From contig JAKJHU010000023.1 in the NCBI GenBank assembly GCA_022316685.1, positions 4,854,692-4,918,691 of the forward strand: a DNA stretch of 64,000 bases, written 5' to 3'. The notes beneath the pieces were generated by a model. That model was not told the origin of the DNA and ran no database searches. It worked only from the letters and a program-made list of their open reading frames with translations. The stretch is from Progne subis subis (Eukaryota; Chordata; Aves; Passeriformes; Hirundinidae). Both the position numbers and the translations under genes were made by a program. This document shows positions 20,675 to 32,200 of the stretch, in pieces (position 1 is the stretch's first letter; each line of letters starts with the position of its first letter).

Positions 20675-21094
20675 TGTGTCTACACCTTTCTGCTGATTTT
20701 GGCTGGAGTAGAATTGATTTCCTTCATAGTAGCTGACGTGGAGCTATGGTTTGGATTTGTAATGGAAAGTGTTAATAACATGAGGGTGTTTTAGTTACTG
20801 CTGAGCAGTGTTAGCACAGAATTAAGCATTTCTCTGACACTTCACCCCACCCCTCCAGCGAGCAGGCTGGAAGGGCTAAGAGTTGCAGGGGACACAACCA
20901 GGACAGCTGATCCCAGTTGATCGAACGGATATCCCACACCACACGGCATCATGCCCAGCAATAAATCTGGGCTAAGTAGTAAAATGGGTGAACATCCTGA
21001 ATTATGGTATTTGTATCCCAAAGTCACCATTACATGTGATGAATTCCGGCTTTCCTGGAGATGGCCAAATACCTGCCTGCCCATGAGAAGTGGT
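20675..21094 (+). mobile_element. Avian ERVL-type LTR, left part
   Basis: The segment from TGTGTCTACACC through TTTCTGCTGATTTTGGCTGG and on to the U3 text around 20840-21000 matches the general avian ERVL LTR class as I know it. The expected TATA region is degenerate (CAGCAATAAATCTGGG near 20957). The LTR is cut at 21094 by the insertion of a 993-bp element and resumes at 22093. The left boundary is approximate. Confidence 0.85.
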
Positions 21095-22087
21095 TGTAAG
21101 GACTTAAAGAGCACAATTGCTTGTCTGAAAAACTCTTAAGGCCACAGAAGGACTTTGCCCTGAGCTAAGTACAAAACAGAGTGGCAGAAAGGTGCAAACT
21201 CCAGGCATAGTAGAGGCAAGATATCCGGTTGAGCACATCCTGGTTAATACATCCTGACAAAAATCCCCACTGTGGCAAACTGTGTAGAGAAGCAACTCCT
21301 CGTGTACATATTACCCATCAAACAAAGATCACCCCAAGTTATGGGACGGATGACGTCTATGGCCACCAACAATCCAAAGTCCCCCCCAAATATATCTCTA
21401 TAAATACCTGGAACTTGAACTGTAATTTAAGCCACCACAGCAGGAATTTCAGATAAGATGAAGGTGGTACTGTTTATCTGAGTATTATCTCAGACCTAGG
21501 GGGAGGTTAAGTCTTCGAGAGAAAAAATATATTGGACAAAAAAATATAGAATTTATGGGCCACAAGGAAAGACAACTCAGTAACTGTGCTGAAATAAGCC
21601 CCATCTGTTAAAAGGTAGTTCTGTCAAAGGGGAGATCATGACCACGAACTCAGGGGCCACTGACCCAAGAAACCCACCCCAAGAAACTCAGGAGAAGAGA
21701 AAGACTGAGCAAGAGGACTAATCAGCATTAGAAGCAAGGGAATAATTTACCCAGTAGAATTGTGTAGCCAAAGAGCATTTATTCCTTTGGTTGATAAAAT
21801 GCATAAATTGTGAACATTTTGAATAACCTCAGAATCCCCATCATTGAAAGGTGGTGAAGAAGGACCAACAGGATGCTGTTGGATCCACAGGTGGTGAATA
21901 TCTTCTGCTTGATCTGTCTCTCTCTCATTCCTCCACCCTCTCTCTCTCTCTCCTCTTTTTTCTCTTTCCTTCTATCTCTCTATCACCACATTTTATTGCT
22001 ATAAAACCCATTCTATTGACTTCAGCATGTGGAGTTATTTGCACCTAAATTCAGGCAGAGGTATCTCTCGATACTAGGATCATAACA
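21095..22087. mobile_element. 993-bp TG...CA element inside the ERVL LTR, probably a solo LTR
   Basis: Starts TGTAAGGACTT and ends ATCATAACA, with an exact 5-bp duplication GTGGT at 21090-21094 and 22088-22092. Removing the element and one GTGGT rejoins the interrupted ERVL LTR exactly. TG...CA ends, a TATA-like CTATAAATAC near 21398 and no internal coding suggest a solo LTR, perhaps plus-oriented. I do not recognise its family. A CT-rich stretch lies at about 21917-21980. Confidence 0.85.
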
Positions 22088-22254
22088 GTGGTGAATGAAT
22101 TCCTTGTCTTACTTTGCTTGCATGTGCAGTTTTTGCTCTACCTGTTAAATTGTGTTTATCTCAGCCCATGAGTATTTTTCAATTTTACCTTTCTGACTGT
22201 CCCCCCCAAGCAGATGTGTGTGGCTGCATTGTTGGCTGGGATTAAACCACTGCA
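22088..22254 (+). mobile_element. Avian ERVL-type LTR, right part
   Basis: Continues the LTR at 20675 with GTGGTGAATGAATTCCTTG, a GTTTATCTCAGCCCATGAG-type U5 segment, and an end near GGGATTAAACCACTGCA. No primer site or internal region follows, so it is probably a solo LTR. I see no clean target duplication for it (AAAAC and AACCC only partly agree). Confidence 0.85.
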
Positions 22255-24411
22255 AACCCTCAGACTCTTCTCCATAGACAAGATGTAGTGTGGAAGCTAA
22301 CCAGGAAAGATCATTTTTTTGAGGAATAACTACTTCAGCTCGGGCTGTGAACTGTAATAGTTCAGTCTGGATTTCTAGCTTTTGCCTGTGCAGGATGAGT
22401 GCTGCAAAGATTTCCAACGTTCTCCACAAAAACAGATCAAATTAATGTCTCTTTTCCTTTTCACCTTCAGGTTCCATCAATCTGTATTTCAGAAAATGAA
22501 AACCTGTGAAAATACTGACAGAGTGCTAGAAGAATTCCTGAGACGCTGCAAGAAAAACAAAGTTTCAACCCAGTATAAGGATAATTTTTCATTTCTTTTC
22601 TTAACAATACAATCAGAGCAAAAATGTTCTTATTATTTCACTAAGACATTAAATATAAATAAATATATATGTATGTCTGGACCATTCCATCTTATACCAT
22701 GATGACAAGCATGGATTTGTTTTCATCCTTCAGTCTGTGTGAATCTTTTTCTGCTGCTCCTTTTTTTATTTGTTTACATAGCCAAGAAGAAGTAAGGAAA
22801 AAAAAAAATTATTTTCTATTGAAACCTTCAGATTTGTGTATCTCCTTAGGATTGTTTTGGATAAACACAGTTGTTAACTAAACTTTGTTTCCTAAGCAAA
22901 TGATTGCCCTGAATGATTTCTTTGCTAGTTTACAGGAATTGACCTGTCACACAATTGCAAGCAAAAGCTTTTCCTAGCTAATTAGGAAGACACAAAAACA
23001 TGAGGTAGACCTCCAGGAAAAACTAATTGCACAAGACAAGGGACCTGTTTAACCGGAGTGATTATAGGGATGCTAAAAGGAGAAAAGTCACAAATTCAGT
23101 CACAAATTCCTTTGGTGACATAAATACATTTTTACCCTGTAGGAATGCAATCTATTATCCCCTTTTTGTTTAAAAAAAAAGCTCCTATTTCTCAGTGTAA
23201 AACTTTGAAAAGCTTTGTATTTCAGAAGAGTTCTGCTTTCACATCATATTTGATGCAAAACTATTTTAATAAGGCATTGTAAGTAAGCACACAGATAACA
23301 GTAACACAAGCCTTTTATTTGTCCAATTCTATTTGATTTATGTCCTATGTAGTCACATCTTAACAGAGTATTTTGTTTTGAACTTTCACGAAATGCCCTC
23401 TATAAGATTTAGCATATAAACTTTGTAGTCTTGAAAATGATACATGGTATATACAGGGGGGAAAAAAAAAATCCAAACATATATAGAGAAAAAAAAAAAA
23501 AAATCCAAACAATGAAAATATTCATTGTTTAACACTAAATTATTTTGTTTCTAAAATTATTCAAGATAAGTATCTTAACTCCCCAATCAGCCATAATGAC
23601 TAAGATGTCTTCTGTGACACTGAGAAATCCTGAAAAAAATTATATTTATTCATGAAGGCAAAGCTCTTCCTTGCTTCATTTTTCTTTATCCTCTTAGCTG
23701 GACTAGTAGAAAGAAAATGAAGTAAACTACTATTTATTTCAACAAGAGTTTGCAAGGCTTTCTTTGTCCACCAGAGCAGCAGCGTGGGAAACAGTCATGT
23801 TCTCTACTCCCTTAAAACAGAAGAATGGCAACTTTCTCCTGCTCCTGCGTTATCCCACCATGTGCTGGGCTCTTACAACACAAGCAGCACCCCCTCTACA
23901 CCCTCCCCATGTCAGGGTGTGGCAGCTGTCCCTCTGAGGCTGCCCACACACACAGAAGCCTCTGTTACTCACCCGCAAGATGTGGCTGCATAGGGCTCAT
24001 TGGGGAAGGTTTCCTAGAAGAAACCATCTTGCTTAAAAATGAGAGCTGATATTTTCAGCTGGAGAATGACATAACCACAGGAACCGAACTGAAAATCCAA
24101 TACAAGCCTCTTGCATCCATGACCAAATCCATTTTCCACCTGCTATCTGATATATTTACTGCAAAACTGAAATATTAGGCCAGTATATGTAATCAGTCAA
24201 CTGTAGGTACATATTCCAGAGCTTTACAGTAAGTTTTTTGCCTCAAAAGATGCTTTTTCAAATAAGCTTAAAATAGTCAAATCAAAGTTAATTTCCATTA
24301 CTATTTGGTCATCCATTTACCCCTCAGTGGAGTTCACAGTATTTTCATGCTAAATTTCACATATCAAACTTAATCTTTTACTGCTATAGGGCTGGTCAGG
24401 GAGAGGTCAGT
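22255..24411. other. Spacer with a candidate exon-like segment
   Basis: Mostly AT-rich. An exon-like segment (22471-22572) is discussed in the findings. Two adjacent A-rich units ending ATCCAAACA lie at 23453-23512, followed by a perfect 10-bp-arm hairpin at 23507-23530. A relatively GC-rich patch at 23760-24010 encodes nothing recognisable. Confidence 0.5.
23507..23530. repeat. Perfect inverted repeat, 10-bp arms
   Basis: AAACAATGAA and TTCATTGTTT flank a 4-base AATA loop. Confidence 0.85.
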
Positions 24412-25036
24412 TGTGGCAGTGTGCAATCTTTTTTATTTGATATGGGTTAATTTATATTGTATTTTGTAACGGTTCGTTCCTTGTAACCCCATATTTATGT
24501 TATGGTTCAGACTTGCTTACCACAATGCGGAGCTAGTCCATTTTCTGTCTGTCATCCCTTCCCCCTGTACCCAAGTTATCAATCCCCCCTCTCTCCCCTT
24601 GGGCCGTCTATCACCCCAGGGACCTTCCCTGGCTTCTAGAAAGCTCCAGGGAGGGCATCGAGTGATAGGCCGGGGCCCTGGAAATCCCCTCCCGTCGTTT
24701 TGTGGTTGGTCCCCGGTTCTGCAGTTACTCCCTTAGTTTACACACACCTGTTTTGTAATTGGCTGACACGTTGTCGCCATCCCTGTTTACACCCCCCCTT
24801 AAAAACTCCTGCCCGCGTGCACCCGGGACTCCTCGGGGCAGCAGGTAGTGGAGTGCCGAGCTTTGTGCTCCCTCCCAAATAAAAAACTTTTACCCTGCCT
24901 TGAAGAGTGAGCCTTTATTCAGCTGCCGTGGTTGCTATTCCACCGTGTGCCCGTCGCTGGTGTGGGGGAATCAAGATCCCACGGGGGAGGAGGCGGCTTG
25001 CCCGACGTGCCGCCCCGACCTCTCCACACTGTCACA
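24412..25036 (+). mobile_element. Solo LTR of the provirus-related family
   Basis: A 625-bp LTR on the plus strand from TGTGGCAGTGTG to CACTGTCACA. Its start, its U3 with the 61-bp palindromic block (24608-24668), its CTTAAAAACT TATA-like site near 24798 and AATAAA at 24878-24883 align with the LTR at 1523-2221 read on its sense strand. Flanks GTCAGT and GTGAGA agree at four of six bases, as expected for an older 6-bp duplication. No internal sequence follows. Confidence 0.9.
24608..24668. repeat. 61-bp palindromic block in LTR U3
   Basis: Begins CTATCACC and ends GAGTGATAG, with CCAGGG and CTCCAGGG inner arms around TTCTAGAAAG. Same length as the blocks at 1958-2018 and 10336-10396. Confidence 0.85.
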
Positions 25037-25042
25037 GTGAGA

Positions 25043-27142
25043 AGCCGGAGCTATTGGGACACAGCGACAGTCAGTCACAACTGTTCTGTTGTAAAACAGG
25101 AAAAGCATCCTTAATTGCTTTGTTTTCCAGAATCTCTGAGCAGCAGAGATGCTGCAACTTTCCTCAAATTCACCAGTGTACCAGTGTAGGAGTGGAAGGC
25201 TTTGCCCCCCTAGATAACTCTTCCTTACATGTGTGACAACCTGAGAAACATGGTGTTACAGAAAAACATATAGCCACAGAAGCAGCTAGCAGCCCTCCTA
25301 ATTTTATCTTATTGCATGCACATTTTTGTGTACCCCAGCATGAAAACATTGTTTTATTGGTCTGAGTGACTACCTGGAAGTACTCACATATTTCATATTT
25401 ATTATAAGTTGTTATTGTTGTGGTTGTTGTTGTTATTATTATTATTATTGTAACACTACCACAGAAATAAACCAGGACATCATAAAACAGAGGGAAAAAA
25501 AATCAGTTGTTACAAAAAATGCACAGAGGAAATAAATCTGATTCTCTAACAGTATGTAAAATGTGAGGGTAGAAGGGAGAATTCAATACTAAAAGTAAGA
25601 GGAAAAAAAAGAATATGGGCTACATGAGGAAGGCAACCATGAACCGACTTATTTTCTTAGAAAAACTTTGCTAAAACATTTATGCTTTTTGAGAAACAAG
25701 TATATAGAGGATAAGAACTCTTGTCTGCAGTGGAAGCAAAAGAGTATTATCTAACACTATTACCATAAAATAGTTTAATTAGAAGAACTTGTAAGCATAT
25801 ATTTGTATTACTGTGGTAGTGTCTTCTAGATCCACAAAGAGTTCTGCTCTTTACTAATCTCAGACCTTAGAAGATAAAAAACAATCTCTACTTCCCTATA
25901 AGGCACAAGCCAGACCCACCTTCATCTGGAGCTAAGGGGCAAAAAGGGAAGAAAACTGTGTATCAAATATAGTGGATGTGTTTAAAACATAAGATTTCAC
26001 ACTCATAGTGGATAAACTTTCATGTGTCTCATCTTCATACAGCACCTTGTAACATGGGTTCTGCTCCAGGAGGGTACTGACTTCTGTTACTGTCTGAATA
26101 AGCAGCAGCAACAGCTAAAATGGTTTACAACCAGCCTGCACCTTTTTAATGACAGAGGTTACAGAGCAATTTTGAGACTTTGAAGTGGAATCAAGCAGGG
26201 CTTAAAATTATTTTGAGCATGATGAATTTTTACCTGTAGGTCAAAGAACACAGTGCTAAAGTTTAGCCTTAGAAATTCCAGATGACATTTATAACTGATG
26301 CCAGGAGCTCTGTAACACCCATATATAGGTGCCCCTGTGTGTGTGCACATATGCATACTCATGTAGATATTTATATTTATATTTATATTTATATTTATAT
26401 TTATATTTATATTTAATCTTCCATAAAGACATACTCAAAAAAAAGATGGTAAATAAGAACAATCAGCTCAGCAAGAGAGAAACGAGTTGTCATTCCTGTC
26501 TGTCAGAATAGTGTAGTTTCTACTGCATTCTAAAGTGTTTTTAAAAGCAGTTCTTTAGGACTTGGAAGTATCTGCCAAAACTCCTTTGACATTTTGATTT
26601 CTGTGTCACTTACCTGACCTTAGGCTGCGAATACACCATAATATTTCTTAAATTAGGTTGACATATGGCACTCAATGGTTTCTGGTCACTACTGCTGCAG
26701 AAATACATTGACTACTTTGTGGTTTTAATGCATAGAAAACAAAATAGAATGCATTACTGGCATCAACTACACACAGGGTTTGTGGTCTCATTTGAGTCTG
26801 AAGCCTGTAAAACCCCAAGAATGTGATGGGCACACCCACCTGTCCTGTGCCAGCCTTCTTTGCTTCATCTCAGTAACAGTGGCCCAAAGAATAAATCCAT
26901 GCTTGCCATTATAGTGGATTTGCACTGCACAAAGGAAAGCTCAGAAGGGCTTTGCTTCCACTGGCAGTCTACCTGTTAAATTTTCCAATAAAACCTTGGG
27001 ATTTTGAAAAGCACATCTTGAGCCATAAATACATTCAGAGGAGTAATAAAGGTACACTGACAAATAGCCTAGCAAATAATCCAGATTAACAAGTAATTAT
27101 GGCCTGCATTTAGGTGAACTCCAGCCATCGTGGTTTATAGGT
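25043..27142. other. AT-rich spacer with simple repeats
   Basis: Includes an interrupted GTT/ATT triplet run at about 25409-25450 and a TATTTA hexamer array at 26367-26415. No gene was recognised. Confidence 0.55.
26367..26415. repeat. (TATTTA)n microsatellite, about 8 copies
   Basis: Uninterrupted hexamer array. It gives an artificial alternating Tyr-Leu reading frame on the plus strand, which should not be taken as a gene. Confidence 0.95.
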
Positions 27143-27207
27143 ACACAGAATATGCTGTGAAAGGGACCCCTCAGGGTCATCAAGCCCAAGTCCTGGCCTG
27201 GCACAGG
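27143..27207 (-). mobile_element. CR1 LINE 3' end (left piece)
   Basis: Reverse-oriented CR1 tail beginning ACACAGAATATGCTGTG and continuing GGTCATCAAGCCCAAGTCC. It is interrupted at 27208 by an LTR and resumes at 27861. Confidence 0.88.
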
Positions 27208-27860
27208 TGTCATGGTTTAGGCCCAGAGAGGCACTCCAAGAATCTGAGTCGTTGAAAACTGATACAATCACGGACAAAGACCCTCTAACTAATTAAAGTT
27301 AGAAAGTGGTATGTTTATTCACCGGCAGGCGGCACGGGAGTCCTCTCCCAAAGGTGTGGCCGTGCCGAACAAGGCTCTTTGCTCTCTATTCATTTTCCAA
27401 GATCTTACATACAATACATATGCATAACCCCAGCACCTCCCATCCCCGCTCTCTATTAAAATGAGGCTATCAGTCCTTCATGTGTGCGCAGTTCTTCTCT
27501 TGAATTGGGTCGGTGGTCTCGAATTGGGTCGGTGATCTCAAAGGATGAAGTCAGGAGAGTCTTCATCAGGTCTCTGTGACCCTCTGGCACTGTCCAAGGT
27601 CCCCTGCTTCATGATTGATTGGTACCAAGTCCAGGTGCTGGCCATTGTTCTTAGTGGTTTCAATCTGCTCTTATGACGGTTCACTTACTCCACTTTTTCT
27701 ATAAACAAGCTCATAATATAACAGTTAGCTCTAGCTTGGGCATCTAATAATCATTAACCTATCATTTACTAATCTAACTTACATCTTGATCAATATAAAT
27801 TGCTTCTAACCCTTAGCTAAAATCTTAACTCTTTAAAGTCATGTCTCAAATCCCCCCACA
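27208..27860 (-). mobile_element. Solo LTR nested in CR1, ERV1-like
   Basis: A 653-bp element, TGTCATGG to CCCCCCACA on the plus strand. On the minus strand the AATAAA signal lies at 27314-27319 (complement) near the U5 end, and the LTR ends in an AAACCATGACA-type U5 terminus seen in avian LTRs. Its sequence is unrelated to the provirus LTRs, and it lacks the palindromic block. A 19-bp tandem repeat is at 27502-27539. I found no matching duplication, and about 25 bp of CR1 seems missing at the junction. The ERV1 call is tentative. Confidence 0.78.
27502..27539. repeat. 19-bp tandem repeat inside LTR
   Basis: Two GAATTGGGTCGGTG(G/A)TCTC units in direct contact, one mismatch. Confidence 0.9.
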
Positions 27861-28100
27861 TTCCTAAGAGCATTATCCAAATGCTTCTTGAGCTCTGTCA
27901 GGCTTGGTGCTGTGACCACTTCTCTGGGGAGCCTGTTTTAGTGCTCAGCCACCCTCTTTGGTGAAAAACATTTTCTTGATGTCCAACCTAAACATCCCCC
28001 AACTCATGCCATTTCCTCAAGTCCTCTTACTGGTCACAAGAGTGGAGAGATCAGTACTCGTGCCTTGGCTTTCCACCATGAGGTTATGCAGTTTTTATAG
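27861..28100 (-). mobile_element. CR1 LINE (right piece after LTR insertion)
   Basis: Continues the CR1 at 27143 through CAGGCTTGGTGCTGTGACCA and GGGGAGCCTG, with CATGCCATTTCCTCAAGTCC at about 28006-28025. Fades near 28100. Confidence 0.92.
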
Positions 28101-29230
28101 AGAGGAAAAACATTTCTAGGAGCACCAAATTAAAACTGGATTTCTTATGGCTGCCTTATTTCTTGTTGCACTCAGTGTATGTCATCTGTTCCTAGAGCTT
28201 TTCTCAAGTGTTCATTGTAGCTGCTTCTGCTACTTCTCTGTGTCCAGCAAGATCAGCCATCTCTTCAGGACAGCTGTGTACTGAATTTCTATTTAATGAC
28301 ATATTTTCATGAAGAAACCAGATTTTAATAACTTTTGAATCCTCTTCTGGTTAATTTTCTTGAAATTGTCAACTGGATTTCATTCTTTTCCAGTGTGGTA
28401 AAGAGACATGGTCATATAAGAATAATATAGGAAATTGAGAGAAAAATTGAACAGAAAAATGCCAATATCTGCAGTGATATAGTGATATTATAAATTATTT
28501 CTACCATGACTTGTAACTGGAACTAAGGCAGTGAAGGTCAGGTAGGAAGCATGCATACAGGCAGGAGCAGACAGTAACATTGAAACCATTAACAAGTCAT
28601 GGGAATTTGTTATTATCGTGTGTCTCTGTTATTTATGACCAACAAAAGAATGCCCTGCTCTCCTCCTACAGTGTTGCCATTGACATCTGCTGCTCAGCAG
28701 CTTATCATATTAGAGTCTGAGTGCCATTTTGGGAGGAACTGATTTCCAGAAGGAGGGGTGGACCTTGGGTGAAACAAAGCCGGCTGTTTTCCATTGCCAA
28801 ACCCCAGAATAGAATTTAACGTAATTAACAAGCAATTTAATCTGGAGTGTACAATTGAGGAGGAGGTTCTTCCTCCTACTCTTTGGATGGATTCTCTATT
28901 TGTATTCTAAACTCTGCAGGAGAAAAATGTCTTTCTGTTTGCATTGTGTAAAGCCCTGAGGTGCCTTATCTGAGCTGGGACTAAATGCTGCTGAAAGACA
29001 AATATGTTCTTTGCTGTAATATTAAAGTTCTCTGTTTCTAGCATCATGTTTGACCCATGAAGAGCTGTAGACCCATGTCCATCTGTATCAGGGCTGAAAT
29101 GCCAAAGGGGCTTGCTTTCCCTGGTCAGCAGCACTTGCTCAGGCACTACCACAGTTTTTAATCTCCTCCCATGTCATTCTCTGACATTTTGTAGACCATT
29201 TCTTTGCTATCCCCAGGCATTTAAAAGCAG

Positions 29231-29269
29231 ACATGTTCATATTAGCCTACACAGCTAATATGAACATGT
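29231..29269. repeat. Perfect inverted repeat, 16-bp arms, 7-base loop
   Basis: ACATGTTCATATTAGC at 29231-29246 is exactly complementary in reverse to GCTAATATGAACATGT at 29254-29269. The loop is CTACACA. Confidence 0.95.
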
Positions 29270-32200
29270 ACCAGCTCACACTAGTATTATATAATCCAGG
29301 GGGGAAAGGCGAGCCTGTTGCTGTTCTTGGAGCCAGCACTGGCAGCACATGTCCTCAAGAACTCCACATTCTTCCTAAAAGTGAGATCTTTATGATCAGA
29401 AGTCACTGAGAAAGTATTTGTGTCATCAACCTTGTGGAAACTTATAATTTTAATCCTTTGCTAGTAGTTAGATGGTAGGTGGTACTTTCATACTTGACAT
29501 CTTCAGTGATGATGTGAAAACAGCAAAGTAAATATAAATACTATCAATTTTAATCTCTGTAGCAAACCAAGAGGAAATAAATATACCATGAGGTATGAAA
29601 GACAAAAGAAGGCAGTCTTCATGTTCACCTTTTTCCAAGGTAATTTTATTCTATCTCTAAGACACAGAGGAAAAGGAAAATATAGATATTGGTGATGGAG
29701 TGGCCTCTTAAATGAAATGTGTATTTACTTGGTATTTCCCTTTGTTGTCTCTGTTTCATGACTTTTATTTCTCTGATACTAAAGCATAGATATCTCAAAA
29801 AATGAAATATTGGATTTATTCAGAGAAGTCTTCTTTGGAGACACAATAAATGTTGCTTTCATGATCCACAGGGCTCTGGTTTTCTTAATATAAGTTGGTT
29901 TTTTTTACCATAGTTCACAGATATATAACTTTCACAGAACAGGCTCAGCAGTTCTGTGTGAAATGTAAGCTCAGCAGTGCCTTTAGATCCTCAGTCCTAG
30001 GTAGGCAGAATATGAATAAGCTAAGAGAAGAGAATGCTCAGAGCTTGAAAATAATACAAGTAGTTTGATGATGAAGATATTAGTAGAAAAGAAGGAAACC
30101 CAAGTGTAAAGATGAGTTCAAATGATAATAATGAAATTATTTATTAAGTATAATTTTGCCCTCATCCCTAGGCTGAAAGAAAGATAAGGGGAAAGTACCC
30201 AAAGAAATATTCTATATGCTATGCCTACTCTTCTTTCTGTTGACTTCTACTACTTAGTCATCACATATATCACATATAGAATGTCTGTAAAGATTTGGAG
30301 AGCACAGCAATCATACTATGCAGAGACCTGGCATATATAAATGATGCATTTGACACTAGGGCTACAGCTCATCTCCATAATTCTCATAAATTTGGGGAAG
30401 AAAGAGCAAGAGAGGCTCCTATCTGATGTAAATTGGCAAAGATCTATTAACGTCAGTGATGCTGGGCTGATTTACAACATCTGAGGAATCAGCCTTGCTC
30501 AGCCACTAAATACTGCCAGCAGTGAACAGACTGAGCCAAATAAACTGCAGCTAGCACTCACCACAATTCATCTGATTCCACAAGAAGTCATGATTCTAGT
30601 GCATAGTACTATTACAGATAAATTTAAAGGTGGATTTATCTAGGAAATGCTTGCAAGCTTCAGATATATAGGTATGGATAGCTATAGACAACATTTCTTA
30701 ATCTAATCTTTGTTACACTGCTGGAAACCCAGGTGGATTCTGCTGACATGGAGCTGATTTTAGCCACAGTATCAGAAACAAAATAAACATTGGAAATAGC
30801 TGGTGGAGAGAAAGTGTTTTACATTCATGTTCTGTTTTCTTCTGGAAAGACTTGTTCTCTCAGTATGTTCCCCACGCTCAAGCCCTAAGTACCTCAGATA
30901 TACATCCCCAGTGCAGAGGCAGCACTATCATGCCTGCTTTTCCTGTGGGAATGATGTCCTGTAGGGACACAACAGATTTCCAGCACAGGGAAGAGTCTGC
31001 CCTTATTTTCTCTCTGTGCAGGCAAGCTCAAAGTACACTCCATTGCCTTCAACTCACTTCTGATATTTAGCCTCAGGCTTTCCAAAGAAAATCTCCCTGT
31101 CTTTTCTTTGCCTCTGCTCCACAGCCATCTCCAAGCACCCATGGGCATCTCATCCTTTTCTCCCTAATCTCTCTGCAGGCTATAATCGCCTCCTAAAATA
31201 CAAGAAATTTCACAGAGTATTCCTCACAACAGTGGCTGTTACCAAAGCAATGCAGGTTTTGGGTCCCACCAAATTTCTTCATTTCTTATCATACCATTTC
31301 AACAAATAGTTACAAAAGGACCTACACGTATTTATGCAACCACAGTAAACTCACTTTAAAAATTCAGGGAGTTTATCTTTTTTTATTGTTTTTCTGGGTA
31401 ACCTGTCTTTCCCTGGCTGACTACTGATCCTCTCAAGGCATTCAGCCAGGTTCTTGCTCCAGATAACATTAGTTTCTAAATCACTATACACCAATAAATC
31501 CTCCTTGATTTTATCAGATATTTGCTTGATCATAACTGTTTCTAGGTAATATTTCCAAGTTTGGGAACATATTAGACTTAACCACAGCCCAGCTCTCACC
31601 TTGTTACACATCAAAAATAGATTTATTATGTCTGAGATATAAGTTACTCAGGCTTCCTGTCCACCTGTCTCATTTCTGCTTGGTTGAGCAGACCTTTGAG
31701 CATGTGGTGGAGTGTGTTACAGCATCACCAGCACTGAGGGCTACATGGGTAATGCACAACCCCGGATGTGACCCTTTCCTCACACAAGGAAACCTTTTTG
31801 AGTCCACATATGGACTTAACTTTCCTGCATTATCCTAATTCTGGTTCATGTCTCCTCTGGGTCCAAGAGAGGAGTTTCACATTTTAGAAGACAGCAGAGC
31901 CAACGGACCAGCAGATACAATTCTCTTTAACTCATTCAACTCTACCAAGTCGTTTACAAAAAAAGCAGGATTTCACACAAACCTGCCCACCAAAATTCCA
32001 ACTGTGATGGGCTTGCACACCAACAACTGACCAAGACCTGAAGACTAATAGTTGTATGGGAAAGCTGAAGGATTGAAGAGCTTTCCAGGAAGCAAAGAAG
32101 ACTTGATTGGCTTTCACTATTTCCATACTTCCACTACCACTTATGGCTTTTTGACTCTGAAGCTGAGCTTTGTTTATTTGATATCTAGCCTGACCAGCAT

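Noticed and set aside
26367..26415. Possible CRISPR-like array
   Set aside because: Plain hexamer microsatellite with no spacers, in a vertebrate genome.
26329..26511. Frame with alternating Tyr-Leu
   Set aside because: Product of the (TATTTA)n microsatellite.
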